From contig NZ_JBLKNW010000002.1 of the NCBI RefSeq assembly GCF_051414035.1, forward strand, positions 310,001 to 374,000: a DNA stretch of 64,000 bases, given 5' to 3'. The DNA comes from Halosimplex amylolyticum (GTDB lineage Archaea; Halobacteriota; Halobacteria; Halobacteriales; Haloarculaceae). Positions 50,171-57,493 of this stretch are shown piece after piece. Position 1 is the first letter of the stretch; every line of letters begins with the position of its first letter. Under the pieces are notes generated by a model that was given only the letters and a program-made list of their open reading frames with translations, searched no databases and was not told the origin of the DNA. The position numbers and the translations under genes were made by a program.

Positions 50171-50865
50171 GCGCCCCGAGCGAGACAGTCTCGGCGAACC
50201 TCCGTCCGGCGCGCCTGAGCGGGGCACTCTCGGTCGCCGTCGCGTTCGGGGCGCTCGTCTCGCTCGGCGGCGGTTCGACGACTGCCTTCGCCGTCGAGGC
50301 GGTCGGACTGGCGCTCCTGGCGGTCGGCGTGACGGTCCGCCGCGACCGGTCGCGAGCGGCCGGCGACGCGCTGGTGGCCGTCGCCCTCGCGGTCGTCCTC
50401 GGCGCGCTCGCGCTGGTGTGGCTCGACACCAGAGACCTGCTCGTCACTGCACAGACTGTCCCGGGGATGGTCGGCGTGCTGGTCCTCGCGCTCGGCGTGA
50501 TCCCGGCGCGCGGCCGGGGGTCGCGACGACTGGTGAAAGTCGGCTCCGGGCTGGTCCTCCTCTCGGTCTTCGCGACCGCCGTCGTGCTGAAGCCGCCGCT
50601 CCAGCCGCTCCTCGTCGGCACCGTCGCCGCTGTGCTCGCGTGGGACCTCGGGGAAAACGCGATCGGACTCGGAGTGCAACTCGGCCGCCGGGCCGAGACG
50701 TCACGGGTCGAACTCGCACACGGACTCGGTTCGGCGGCGATCGGTGCGGGAGCGGTCGTCGCGGGGAAGACCGTCGCCGGCGTCGGGACGCCGGGGTTCC
50801 CGCTCGGCGTGTTCGCGCTGTTGCTTATCGGCCTCGTCCTGCTCGCGGGCGCGCTTCACGAGTGA
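50167..50865 (+). CDS. Multi-spanning membrane protein of the MoxR/DUF58 cluster
   Basis: 232 aa from GTG (overlap GTGA). About seven hydrophobic segments with short loops; no catalytic motif. I believe it matches haloarchaeal DUF7519, from memory. It is the last gene of the operon and overlaps the convergent MoxR gene by 41 nt at their 3' ends. Confidence 0.8.
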   Translation: MSAPSETVSANLRPARLSGALSVAVAFGALVSLGGGSTTAFAVEAVGLALLAVGVTVRRDRSRAAGDALVAVALAVVLGALALVWLDTRDLLVTAQTVPGMVGVLVLALGVIPARGRGSRRLVKVGSGLVLLSVFATAVVLKPPLQPLLVGTVAAVLAWDLGENAIGLGVQLGRRAETSRVELAHGLGSAAIGAGAVVAGKTVAGVGTPGFPLGVFALLLIGLVLLAGALHE

Positions 50866-51811
50866 CGGTCGGGACGGTCACCTCGTCGACGGCGTCGGCG
50901 ACGACGTCGCGTTTGGTGACGTCGCCGACGCGGGCGTCGGCGGTCAGCACGACCCGGTGTGCGAGCACCGACTGTGCGACCTGCTGGACGTCGTCTGGCG
51001 TCACGTACTCCCGTCCCCGGAGCGCCGCGGTCGCCCGCGCGGCCTCGAAGAGCCGCTGGGTGCCGCGCGGCGAGACGCCGACGTCGACGCGCCCGTCGGT
51101 CCGGGTCCGCCGGACGAGGTCGACCACGTACTGCTTGACGTCGCGGTCGACGTCGGTCCCCTCGGGAGCCTGCTGGAGGGCGCGCACCCGCTCGGTGCCG
51201 AGGACGCGCTCGACCGCGGAGAACTGGTCTTCGCGCGCCTCGCGCCGGTCAAGCAGCTCCATCTCGCCGCGCTCGTCGGGGTAGCCGATGCTCGTCTTGA
51301 CGAGGAAGCGGTCCTTCTGGGCCTCCGGGAGGGGGAACGTGCCGTTGCCGCTCTCGACGGGGTTCTGCGTCGCGATGACGAAAAACGGGTCCGGCAGGTC
51401 GTGGGTCTCGCCGTCGACGGTGACCTGCTCTTCCTCCATCGCCTCCAGCAGCGCGGCCTGGGTCTTCGGCGACGCCCGGTTGATCTCGTCGGCGAGGACG
51501 ACGTTCGCGAACAGCGGCCCGGGGTTGAAGTCGAACCCGTCGGTCCGTTCGTCGAACACGTAGGTACCGGTCACGTCCGCGGGAAGCAGGTCCGGCGTGA
51601 ACTGCACGCGGGAGAACGACAGCCCGAGCGCGGCCGCGAAACACCGCGCGGTCAGCGTCTTCCCGGTCCCCGGGACGTCCTCCAGCAGGACGTGTCCGTC
51701 CGCGAGTACCGCCGTCAGGACGGTTTCGAGGAGCTCGTCGTCGGCGACGACGCCGCGAGAGACGGTTTCGATGACGGTGCGACAGGTATCGCCCGCGTCG
51801 GCGGCCTGCAT
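50825..51811 (-). CDS. MoxR family AAA+ ATPase
   Basis: 328 aa. Walker A GHVLLEDVPGTGKTLTARCF, Walker B VVLADEINRASPKTQAALLE, sensor region FFVIATQNPVESGNGTFPLP. C-terminal lid with GREYVTPDDVQQVAQSVLAH. MoxR ATPases act as chaperones with DUF58/vWA partners, here encoded convergently. The ATG at 51811 is exactly 30 nt from the centre of a box A copy, so it is a leaderless member of the same putative regulon. Confidence 0.96.
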   Translation of the reverse strand: MQAADAGDTCRTVIETVSRGVVADDELLETVLTAVLADGHVLLEDVPGTGKTLTARCFAAALGLSFSRVQFTPDLLPADVTGTYVFDERTDGFDFNPGPLFANVVLADEINRASPKTQAALLEAMEEEQVTVDGETHDLPDPFFVIATQNPVESGNGTFPLPEAQKDRFLVKTSIGYPDERGEMELLDRREAREDQFSAVERVLGTERVRALQQAPEGTDVDRDVKQYVVDLVRRTRTDGRVDVGVSPRGTQRLFEAARATAALRGREYVTPDDVQQVAQSVLAHRVVLTADARVGDVTKRDVVADAVDEVTVPTVTREARPRAGRGR

Positions 51812-51837
51812 ACCTCGGACACCCGCCCCCTGCGCCG

Positions 51838-51857
51838 TTATTATGACAGTGGTAACT
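51838..51857 (-). promoter_or_regulatory. Box A promoter of the MoxR gene
   Basis: Minus strand reads AGTTACC-N6-ATAATAA. Start codon exactly 30 nt from the centre; a good calibration case because the gene's start is well supported by homology. Confidence 0.7.
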
Positions 51858-52387
51858 CGACGGGTACCGGGCTGAGCGCCCCCGACGACACCGACGGGCG
51901 GGCCCCGACGGTCGAGGAACTCGCGGGTCGAGAGAGGTGGGGAACTCGCGGGTCGACAGAAGGGTGAGACGAACGCGCCCGGCGCGGTGGGAGCCGCGCG
52001 CGCTCGTCGGTGGACAGATACCGGTGCCGAGTGCGACGGGCTACGGGTGACGGTGCGAATTGGGGTTCGGGCACACCGTGGATAGCCGCGTCAGCGGTCG
52101 ACGGGTTGGGTGGATTGGTGGGTCGGGCGTCGGCACCGGCCCGTACGCTGTGGACGTCGGGTAACGTCCACTCGTTACTGCGAGCGCATCGGTCGTTATT
52201 ATGTTCCGGCTAAACCGCCGCAACGGCGGGAATCGACCCCGTTGTCGGTGACGGGTCGGCGGCGTGCGAGCAGGACCCTGGAGTGAACACTCGACGTGTG
52301 AAGTGGGTGACGCTCGCGAGAAGCTGCTACCGGACCGTGTCGAGGTGGGGGTGAAAGCCCGGGCGGGAACGGAGCGGGAGGCGCTCG
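51858..52387. other. Gene-free region with an orphan box A
   Basis: 530 nt between the MoxR promoter and the minus-strand gene that ends at 52388. Two minus-strand ORFs (51841-52074 and a 26-codon ORF 52171-52091) are basic and not convincing as proteins. A box A copy at 52196-52215 points into this region, so a small RNA or short transcript is possible. Confidence 0.45.
52196..52215 (-). promoter_or_regulatory. Box A element (orphan), the right-most copy
   Basis: Minus strand reads GTTTAGC-N6-ATAATAA. A GTG (52171) opening a 26-codon Arg-rich ORF lies 28 nt from its centre, but no gene follows that ORF closely. It may mark a lost gene or a short transcript. Confidence 0.5.
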
Positions 52388-52732
52388 TCAGAACCCGTCG
52401 TCGGGGAGCGAGTCGAACGCCGCGGGGTCCTGCCAGAGTTCGTGGAGCGTGCCCGCGGCGAGAAAGCGCGTCGGGGCGGCGACCCACTCGGTCGTCACGG
52501 GGTCGTCGAGCGCCGGCGCGTCGGTCTCGAACCACCACGCGACGTAGCGGCCGTCGGCCAGCCGCGCGGTGGGGTACATCTGGCCGTCGACCTCGACGTC
52601 GATCCGCGTCTCGTCGTCGACCGGCGGGCGCTCGTCGCCGTCGCTCGCGACGCTGATCTCGATCGGGATCGATCGCTCCCCGGGCGCCTCGCCGACAGCA
52701 ACGTCGTCGCCGTGTTCCGTGGTCGGGATCAT
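52388..52732 (-). CDS. Hypothetical acidic protein (114 aa)
   Basis: 114 aa, acidic, with VEVDGQMYPTARLADGRYVA and WFETDAPALDDPVTTEWV; predicted mainly beta. No known domain recognised. A TATA-like CTTTATGG lies around 52765-52772 on the minus strand, about 37 nt before the ATG. No box A. Likely a conserved haloarchaeal protein of unknown function. Confidence 0.75.
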   Translation of the reverse strand: MIPTTEHGDDVAVGEAPGERSIPIEISVASDGDERPPVDDETRIDVEVDGQMYPTARLADGRYVAWWFETDAPALDDPVTTEWVAAPTRFLAAGTLHELWQDPAAFDSLPDDGF

Positions 52733-52875
52733 CGTCGTCTCGCTTGTATCCGAGGATGTCCCAACCCATAAAGACCAGTCGGTCAGGCGTCTGACGCGGC
52801 ACCGTCGTCGCCGGGTCCCGTCGGGCGACGGCGGACGGGCCGGAGGGACCGATCCCCGAGCGCGTCAGCGGTCGC

Positions 52876-53370
52876 TCACGCCGCCAGGATCGGCTCGTAG
52901 TCGTACTGGTCGGTCAGGTCCTTCAGCTTCTCCAGGGCCGCTTCCTCCTCTTCGAGGTTCTCGTGGAGCAGGTCGCCGGCCTCGTCCATGCCGAGGCGGT
53001 CGGCCAGCAGGGCGAGGTTGCCGTAAGCGGCGATCTCGTAGTGTTCGGTCTTCTGGGCCGCCGTGAGGTTGTGCACGTCGAGCACGTCCCCGTCGGGGTC
53101 CATGTCCAGGAGCTCCTGGTGCTCCTCGATGAGGCCCTGGATCCCCTCGCATTCTTCCTCTTCGGGGGGCTGGCCGATCATTTCGAAGACTTCCTCGACG
53201 CGCTCGATGTGGCCTTTCGTCTCCTCGCGGTGTTCCTCGAAAGCCTGGGCGATCTCCTCGTGTTCGGTCTGGTCGGCGAGCTGTTCGAGGACGTCGAGCA
53301 GTTCGTGCTCGGCGTAGTAGATGTCCTCCAGTTCGTGCTCGAACAGGTCTTGCGCTGAATTTACTGCCAT
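52876..53370 (-). CDS. DUF892 (YciE-type) ferritin-like protein
   Basis: 164 aa from ATG 53370; GTG 53379 is an in-frame alternative. It starts MAVNSAQDLFEHELEDIYYA and contains E-x2-H pairs (LEDIYYAEHELLDVL, EHYEIAAYGNLALLAD, ENLEEEEAALEKL) of a diiron four-helix bundle. YciE/DUF892 proteins are linked to stress responses; iron or oxygen chemistry is predicted rather than shown. It stands alone, outside the box A region. Confidence 0.92.
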   Translation of the reverse strand: MAVNSAQDLFEHELEDIYYAEHELLDVLEQLADQTEHEEIAQAFEEHREETKGHIERVEEVFEMIGQPPEEEECEGIQGLIEEHQELLDMDPDGDVLDVHNLTAAQKTEHYEIAAYGNLALLADRLGMDEAGDLLHENLEEEEAALEKLKDLTDQYDYEPILAA

Positions 53371-53597
53371 ATGAGTCACCGCGTGGGCGTTCGACACGGC
53401 CGCGGTTAGTAATCCGCTCGCTACTCGCGAACTCGTAGACGGCGTCGGGATACACGCGGCTTACCGAGCGGAAAGGCCGGCTGAACCGGCGTCCGAACGG
53501 ACTCGCGTCCCGCCGTCCGCCGGCCGGACGCTCGCCCGCTGGCTCCGGCGGCTGAACGGACGCGCCTGTTTTTCTGCTCGCACCCGAACGGAGCGCC

Positions 53598-54674
53598 ATG
53601 ACCGGTGACCTGCTCGTCTACGGTTCGTACGGGTACGCGGGGACACTGATCAGCGAACGCGCCGCCGCGGAGGGGCTCGACCCGATCTTCGCGGGCCGAG
53701 ACGCCGAGCCCGTCGAGGCGGCGGCGACCCGGCGCGGCTGCGACCACCGGGTGTTCAGCCTCGAACACCCGCCGGTCGTCGACGGGATGCTGGCGGGCGT
53801 CGACGCGGTGCTCAACTGCGCCGGCCCCTTCGAGGAGACGGCCGAGCCGCTGATCGAGGCGTGTCTCCGCACCCGGACCGACTACCTCGACATCGCCGGC
53901 AACGTCGACGTGCTCGAGTCGATCGCCGCCCGCGACGCCGAGGCGACCGACGCCTCCGTCGCGCTCGTGCCCGGCGTCGGGTTCGACGTCGTCCCGACCG
54001 ACTGCCTCGCGGCGACGCTCCACGGCCGGCTCCCCGAGGCGACCGAACTCACCCTCGCCATCGACGGGCTGGGCACGTTCTCGCCCGGGACGCTGAAGTC
54101 CGTCCTGCGCGGGCTCGACCGGCCGGGCGCCGTCCGCCAGGACGGCCACATCGAGACCGTCCCGCTCGCCTGGAAGCGCCGCACCGTCGAGTTCCCCAGC
54201 GGCGAGACGACCGCCGTGACCGTCCCCTGGGGCGACGTGTCCTCGGCCTACTACTCGACGGGGATCCCGAACATCGAGGTGTACGCCGGGGTCCCCGACC
54301 GCGCAGCGGCCGTGATGGAGCGGACGCGCCCGCTCGCCCGCCTGCTGACTATCGGCCCGGTCAGACGGGCCGCAGAGGCGCTGATCGACCGCGTCGTCTC
54401 CGGGCCGACCGCCCGCGAGCGAGCCGAGAGCGAGACGCACGTCTGGGGGGAGGTGCGGACCGAGGGCGGACGCGTCGCTCGCGCTCGCATGCGGACGCCG
54501 GACACGTACGACCTCGCGACGGCGACGGCGGTCACGGCCGCCGAGCGGGTCCTCGCCGGCGAAGCGGGACGGGGGTTCCAGACGCCCGCCTCCGCGTTTG
54601 GTCCCGAGTTCGTCGAGGAGTTCGAGGGCGTCACCGTGGAGTTCCTGACCGAACCGCAGCGCGTCGTCCAGTAG
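53598..54674 (+). CDS. Saccharopine dehydrogenase-like oxidoreductase (trans-acting enoyl reductase family)
   Basis: 358 aa. Rossmann motif DLLVYGSYGYAGTLISERA (4-22), then DAVLNCAGPFEETAEPLIEA and DYLDIAGNVDV, as in saccharopine-dehydrogenase-like NAD(P)-binding proteins. VALVPGVGFDVVPTDCLAAT is typical of the trans-acting enoyl reductase branch. Possible roles are in isoprenoid lipid reduction or another reductase step; substrate unknown. A TATA-like GTTTTTCTG lies 28 nt before the ATG. Confidence 0.88.
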   Translation: MTGDLLVYGSYGYAGTLISERAAAEGLDPIFAGRDAEPVEAAATRRGCDHRVFSLEHPPVVDGMLAGVDAVLNCAGPFEETAEPLIEACLRTRTDYLDIAGNVDVLESIAARDAEATDASVALVPGVGFDVVPTDCLAATLHGRLPEATELTLAIDGLGTFSPGTLKSVLRGLDRPGAVRQDGHIETVPLAWKRRTVEFPSGETTAVTVPWGDVSSAYYSTGIPNIEVYAGVPDRAAAVMERTRPLARLLTIGPVRRAAEALIDRVVSGPTARERAESETHVWGEVRTEGGRVARARMRTPDTYDLATATAVTAAERVLAGEAGRGFQTPASAFGPEFVEEFEGVTVEFLTEPQRVVQ

Positions 54675-54791
54675 CGCTCGGCGGTCGGAACCGCTCGTCG
54701 CGTCCGACCGCTCGCGCCACGGGGCGGCGTAGGTCGGCGTTACCGCCGGTTCCCGCCGTTTACTTTTTCGCCTCGCTCCGTGAACTCGGGT

Positions 54792-55028
54792 ATGGCGAAA
54801 GAACTCGAAGAGCTGGACGTGACCCGCGACGAGGCGGCCGACCGGCTCGAAGCGATCGCCGACGACCTCCGCGGCGACGGGTCGTTCGACGTGAACGTGA
54901 GTAACCGGACCGTCCACCTCGCGCCCCCCGACGACATCGGGATGGAGGTCGGCGTCCGGGAGATGTCCTCGCTCCTCCGTGGCGACCGCGAGGCGTTCAC
55001 GATCAAACTGGATTGGAAGCCGGAGTGA
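54792..55028 (+). CDS. Amphi-Trp domain protein
   Basis: 78 aa from ATG 54792 (a TATA-like TTTACTTTTT lies about 30 nt upstream; the in-frame start at 54780 is less likely). The pattern KELEELDVTRDEAADRLEAI, then VHLAPPDDIGMEVGV and a terminal IKLDWKPE, fits the amphi-Trp family of short archaeal proteins. Function unknown. The last codons and the stop are the first unit of a 23-bp tandem repeat that continues into the 3' flank. Confidence 0.85.
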   Translation: MAKELEELDVTRDEAADRLEAIADDLRGDGSFDVNVSNRTVHLAPPDDIGMEVGVREMSSLLRGDREAFTIKLDWKPE

Positions 55029-55097
55029 AACTGGACTGGAAGCCGGAGTGAAACTGGACTGGAAGCCGGAGGGAAACCGGACGGGAAGCCGGAGTAG
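55005..55097. repeat. Four 23-24-bp tandem repeats across a stop codon
   Basis: Units of about 23 bp with core AAACTGGACTGGAAGCCGGA. Unit 1 codes for the conserved C-terminal KLDWKPE; units 2-4 lie after the stop. Because 23 is not a multiple of three, the extra units shift frame and do not extend the protein. Confidence 0.9.
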
Positions 55098-55189
55098 CGA
55101 CCGCTCCCCGTCGGCGCCCCGGACCCCGGGTTCTCGGGATGCGGGAACGGTAACCCGGATACTTTGCCGAGACGACCCGATATCCGTCC

Positions 55190-55699
55190 ATGACACTGGT
55201 CGTTCCGTTCGACGGATCGCCGCTCGCCGAAGCGGCGCTCGTCCGCGCCGACCAGTTCGGCACGGTCTTCGACGAGGCCGTCCTGGCCGTGACCGTCGTT
55301 CCGGCGGACAACGCCCGCTACGCGAGAGAGCGCGGCTGGATCGACGACGACGAGCGATTCGACCTGTCGACGGTCGCCTCGCGGTTGCGCGAACAGGTAC
55401 GGGAACTGAGTCCGGACGCGGAGTTCCGACGCTGCGTCGTCGACAGCTACGCGCCGACCGGGACGATCGCCAAGCGCGTCCGGGAGCTCGCCAAAGCGGT
55501 CGACGCCTCGATGGTGTTCGTCGGCAGCGAGAACGCCGGTCGCCTCGTCACGGGGATCAGCAGCGTCGGCGGCGCCATCGCGACGGACGTGGCGTACGAC
55601 GTGGTCATCGTCAGGCAGTCGGGACCCGCCAAGGTCGCGGCGCTCCGGGAGGCGTCGGCGTCCGGAGCGTCGGGTTCTGGGAACTCGCCCGCCGAGTGA
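55190..55699 (+). CDS. Universal stress protein (UspA family)
   Basis: 169 aa, one Usp domain. It starts MTLVVPFDGSPLAEAALVRA and has MVFVGSENAGRLVTGISSVG; the usual ATP-binding G-x2-G-x9-G-S/T pattern is altered (the Gly positions are partly lost), so nucleotide binding is uncertain. A Ser/Gly/Ala-rich tail follows. Leaderless start 30 nt below ACTTT. Related to the two-domain Usp at 62677. Confidence 0.88.
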   Translation: MTLVVPFDGSPLAEAALVRADQFGTVFDEAVLAVTVVPADNARYARERGWIDDDERFDLSTVASRLREQVRELSPDAEFRRCVVDSYAPTGTIAKRVRELAKAVDASMVFVGSENAGRLVTGISSVGGAIATDVAYDVVIVRQSGPAKVAALREASASGASGSGNSPAE

Positions 55700-55840
55700 C
55701 TCCGCAGTGGACGCCGCCGCGTCGCGATCCGGTGGCGGCGGACGGTGGCGACGACACTGCGGACGGTCCGAAGCGCGCTCGCACCGGCTTCGCTCGCCGC
55801 TGACGCCGACTTTATGAGGGACCGGCGCCCGAGTCGGGCC

Positions 55841-56800
55841 GTGACAGTCGAGATCGCCTTCGTCGGCGCCGGCGGCATCGCCCAGTGGCAGCACTTCGAC
55901 AACCTCGAATCGATAGACCACGCCGAGATCGTCGGCATCTGTGACGTGGACGCTGAGACCGCCGAGTCGGCGGCCGAGCGCTTCGACGTCCCCGCGTTCT
56001 CCGACCACCACGCTCTCTACGCGGAGACCGACCCGGACGCGGTGTTCGTCTGTCTCCCGCCGTTCGCCCACGACGACCAGGAGATCGCCGCCGCCGAGCA
56101 CGGCTACGACCTGTTCGTCGAGAAGCCGCTCGCGCTCTCGGCCGAGAAAGCCCGCGAGATCCGCGACGCCGTCGAGGACAACGACGTGCTCGCGCAGGCG
56201 GGCTACGACTGGCGCTACTCGGCCGGCGTCGACCGCGCCCGCGAGATCCTCGCCGACCGCGCCGTGGGCTACGTCGACGGCTACTGGTGGGGCGGCGTCG
56301 CCGGCGGCGAGGACCACTGGTGGCGCCACGCCGAGAAGTCGGGCGGGCAGGTCGTCGAGCAGGCCACCCACATCTACGACACGGTCCGCTACCTCGCCGG
56401 CGACGTCGAGCGCGTCTCCGCCGCCGGCAGCCACCGCCTCGAGAACGCGGTCGACTTCTCCGACGCCACCTCGGCGACGATGACCCACGAGAACGGCGCC
56501 GTCAGTCACGTCTCGACCACCTGTGCCGCCGAGGACGGCAAGCACGGCCTCGAAGTCGTCGCCGACGGCGCGACCATCGAAGTGACCGAGCAGGCCGTCT
56601 CGGGCGTCGTCGACGGCGAGGAGATCGACGAGTCCTTCGACCGCAACCCCTACGCGGCCGAGGTCGAGTCGTTCGTCGACGCCGTCGCGACGGGCGACGG
56701 CGCGGGCCTGCGCTCGCCGTACGGCGATGCGCTGGAGACGTTCGAACTGACCCTGGCAGTCAACGAGTCCATCGAGCGCGGCGAGCCCGTGGAGTTGTAG
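55841..56800 (+). CDS. Gfo/Idh/MocA family oxidoreductase
   Basis: 319 aa from GTG 55841 (30 nt below CTTTAT; a longer frame upstream is not supported). N-terminal NAD(P)-binding domain VEIAFVGAGGIAQWQHFDNL, the family signature LFVEKPLALSAEKAREI (about 95-111), and a C-terminal alpha/beta domain with WWGGVAGGEDHWWRHAEKSG and QVVEQATHIYDTVRYL. Oxidises or reduces a sugar or cyclitol; substrate not assignable. No box A. Confidence 0.92.
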   Translation: MTVEIAFVGAGGIAQWQHFDNLESIDHAEIVGICDVDAETAESAAERFDVPAFSDHHALYAETDPDAVFVCLPPFAHDDQEIAAAEHGYDLFVEKPLALSAEKAREIRDAVEDNDVLAQAGYDWRYSAGVDRAREILADRAVGYVDGYWWGGVAGGEDHWWRHAEKSGGQVVEQATHIYDTVRYLAGDVERVSAAGSHRLENAVDFSDATSATMTHENGAVSHVSTTCAAEDGKHGLEVVADGATIEVTEQAVSGVVDGEEIDESFDRNPYAAEVESFVDAVATGDGAGLRSPYGDALETFELTLAVNESIERGEPVEL

Positions 56801-56819
56801 GTCACGTCACCGATCAGTG

Positions 56820-57074
56820 TCACCGGTTGCGGTCGATCCATCCACAGAACGCCTCGAAGTCGTCCGCACCGGCTTGTTCGGCGATGTGCCGGAGCGTCCC
56901 CGTGTCGATGCGGTCGTGGCGTGGGACGCTCACCGTCCGCGGTTCCGTGTCGTGGTCCTCCGGTGGGTACCACGTGAGAATGACGTGGTCACCGGTCGTC
57001 AGCTGCCACTCGAAGCCGCCGACGTTCCCGAGGACTTTGATCACGTCGTCGCCTGAAAAACCGCGTGAAACCAT
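56820..57074 (-). CDS. hicA: HicA-type mRNA interferase toxin
   Basis: 84 aa. MVSRGFSGDDVIKVLGNVGG, WQLTTGDHVILTWYP with the catalytic His, and TVSVPRHDRIDTGTLRHI are typical of HicA (dsRBD-like fold). It cleaves mRNA unless bound by HicB. It starts 8 nt after the hicB stop; order antitoxin-toxin, one operon. Confidence 0.9.
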   Translation of the reverse strand: MVSRGFSGDDVIKVLGNVGGFEWQLTTGDHVILTWYPPEDHDTEPRTVSVPRHDRIDTGTLRHIAEQAGADDFEAFCGWIDRNR

Positions 57075-57082
57075 CCAATCCG

Positions 57083-57364
57083 CTACTGCAGTACGTCGGG
57101 AAGGTCTCCCGAGGTGTTCTCCTCGGGGTCGATACCGACCTCGCGCAACTCCTCGTCCGTCGGCTCGCGCCCGATCTCACCGTGATAGAGGGCGACCGCC
57201 TCGTCGAGATTGTCGAGCGCCGCCTCGCGGGTTTCACCCTGCGACGCGACGCCGGTTTCCTCGTCACGGGCGACCCACAGGTCGCCGCTCTCGCCGAGCG
57301 TGAGACTAATCTCGACCGGCGTGGTCGGGTCCTCGTCGCCCGCCCCGTCGGTGTCGGTGCTCAT
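57083..57364 (-). CDS. hicB: HicB-type antitoxin
   Basis: 93 aa. The partial RNase-H-like HicB fold is seen in PVEISLTLGESGDLWVARDE and GVASQGETREAALDNLDEAV; the C-terminus (DEELREVGIDPEENTSGDLP) replaces the usual DNA-binding segment, so autorepression by a C-terminal HTH or RHH is not evident. Neutralises HicA. A TATA-like element around 57391-57397 (GACTTATCC on minus) suits a leaderless start at 57364. Confidence 0.88.
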   Translation of the reverse strand: MSTDTDGAGDEDPTTPVEISLTLGESGDLWVARDEETGVASQGETREAALDNLDEAVALYHGEIGREPTDEELREVGIDPEENTSGDLPDVLQ

Positions 57365-57493
57365 ACGCGGAATCAGGTCGGGATGACGGATAAGTCCTCG
57401 GTGCCGCTCTCGTCCCCGTGCGAATGCAGAACGCCGGGGGCGCTCGCGCTGTTCGTCCCTGTGTGTCGACGATGCATTCGAACGGGTCGAGTC

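Noticed and set aside
51841..52074. 77-aa minus-strand ORF next to the MoxR promoter
   Set aside because: Basic, Pro/Ser-rich, ends inside the MoxR promoter box, and has no promoter or homology cue.
53458..53477. Further box A copy (GGCTTACCGAGCGG then AAAGGCC)
   Set aside because: The left half matches but the TATA-like half is absent and no start codon lies about 30 nt away.
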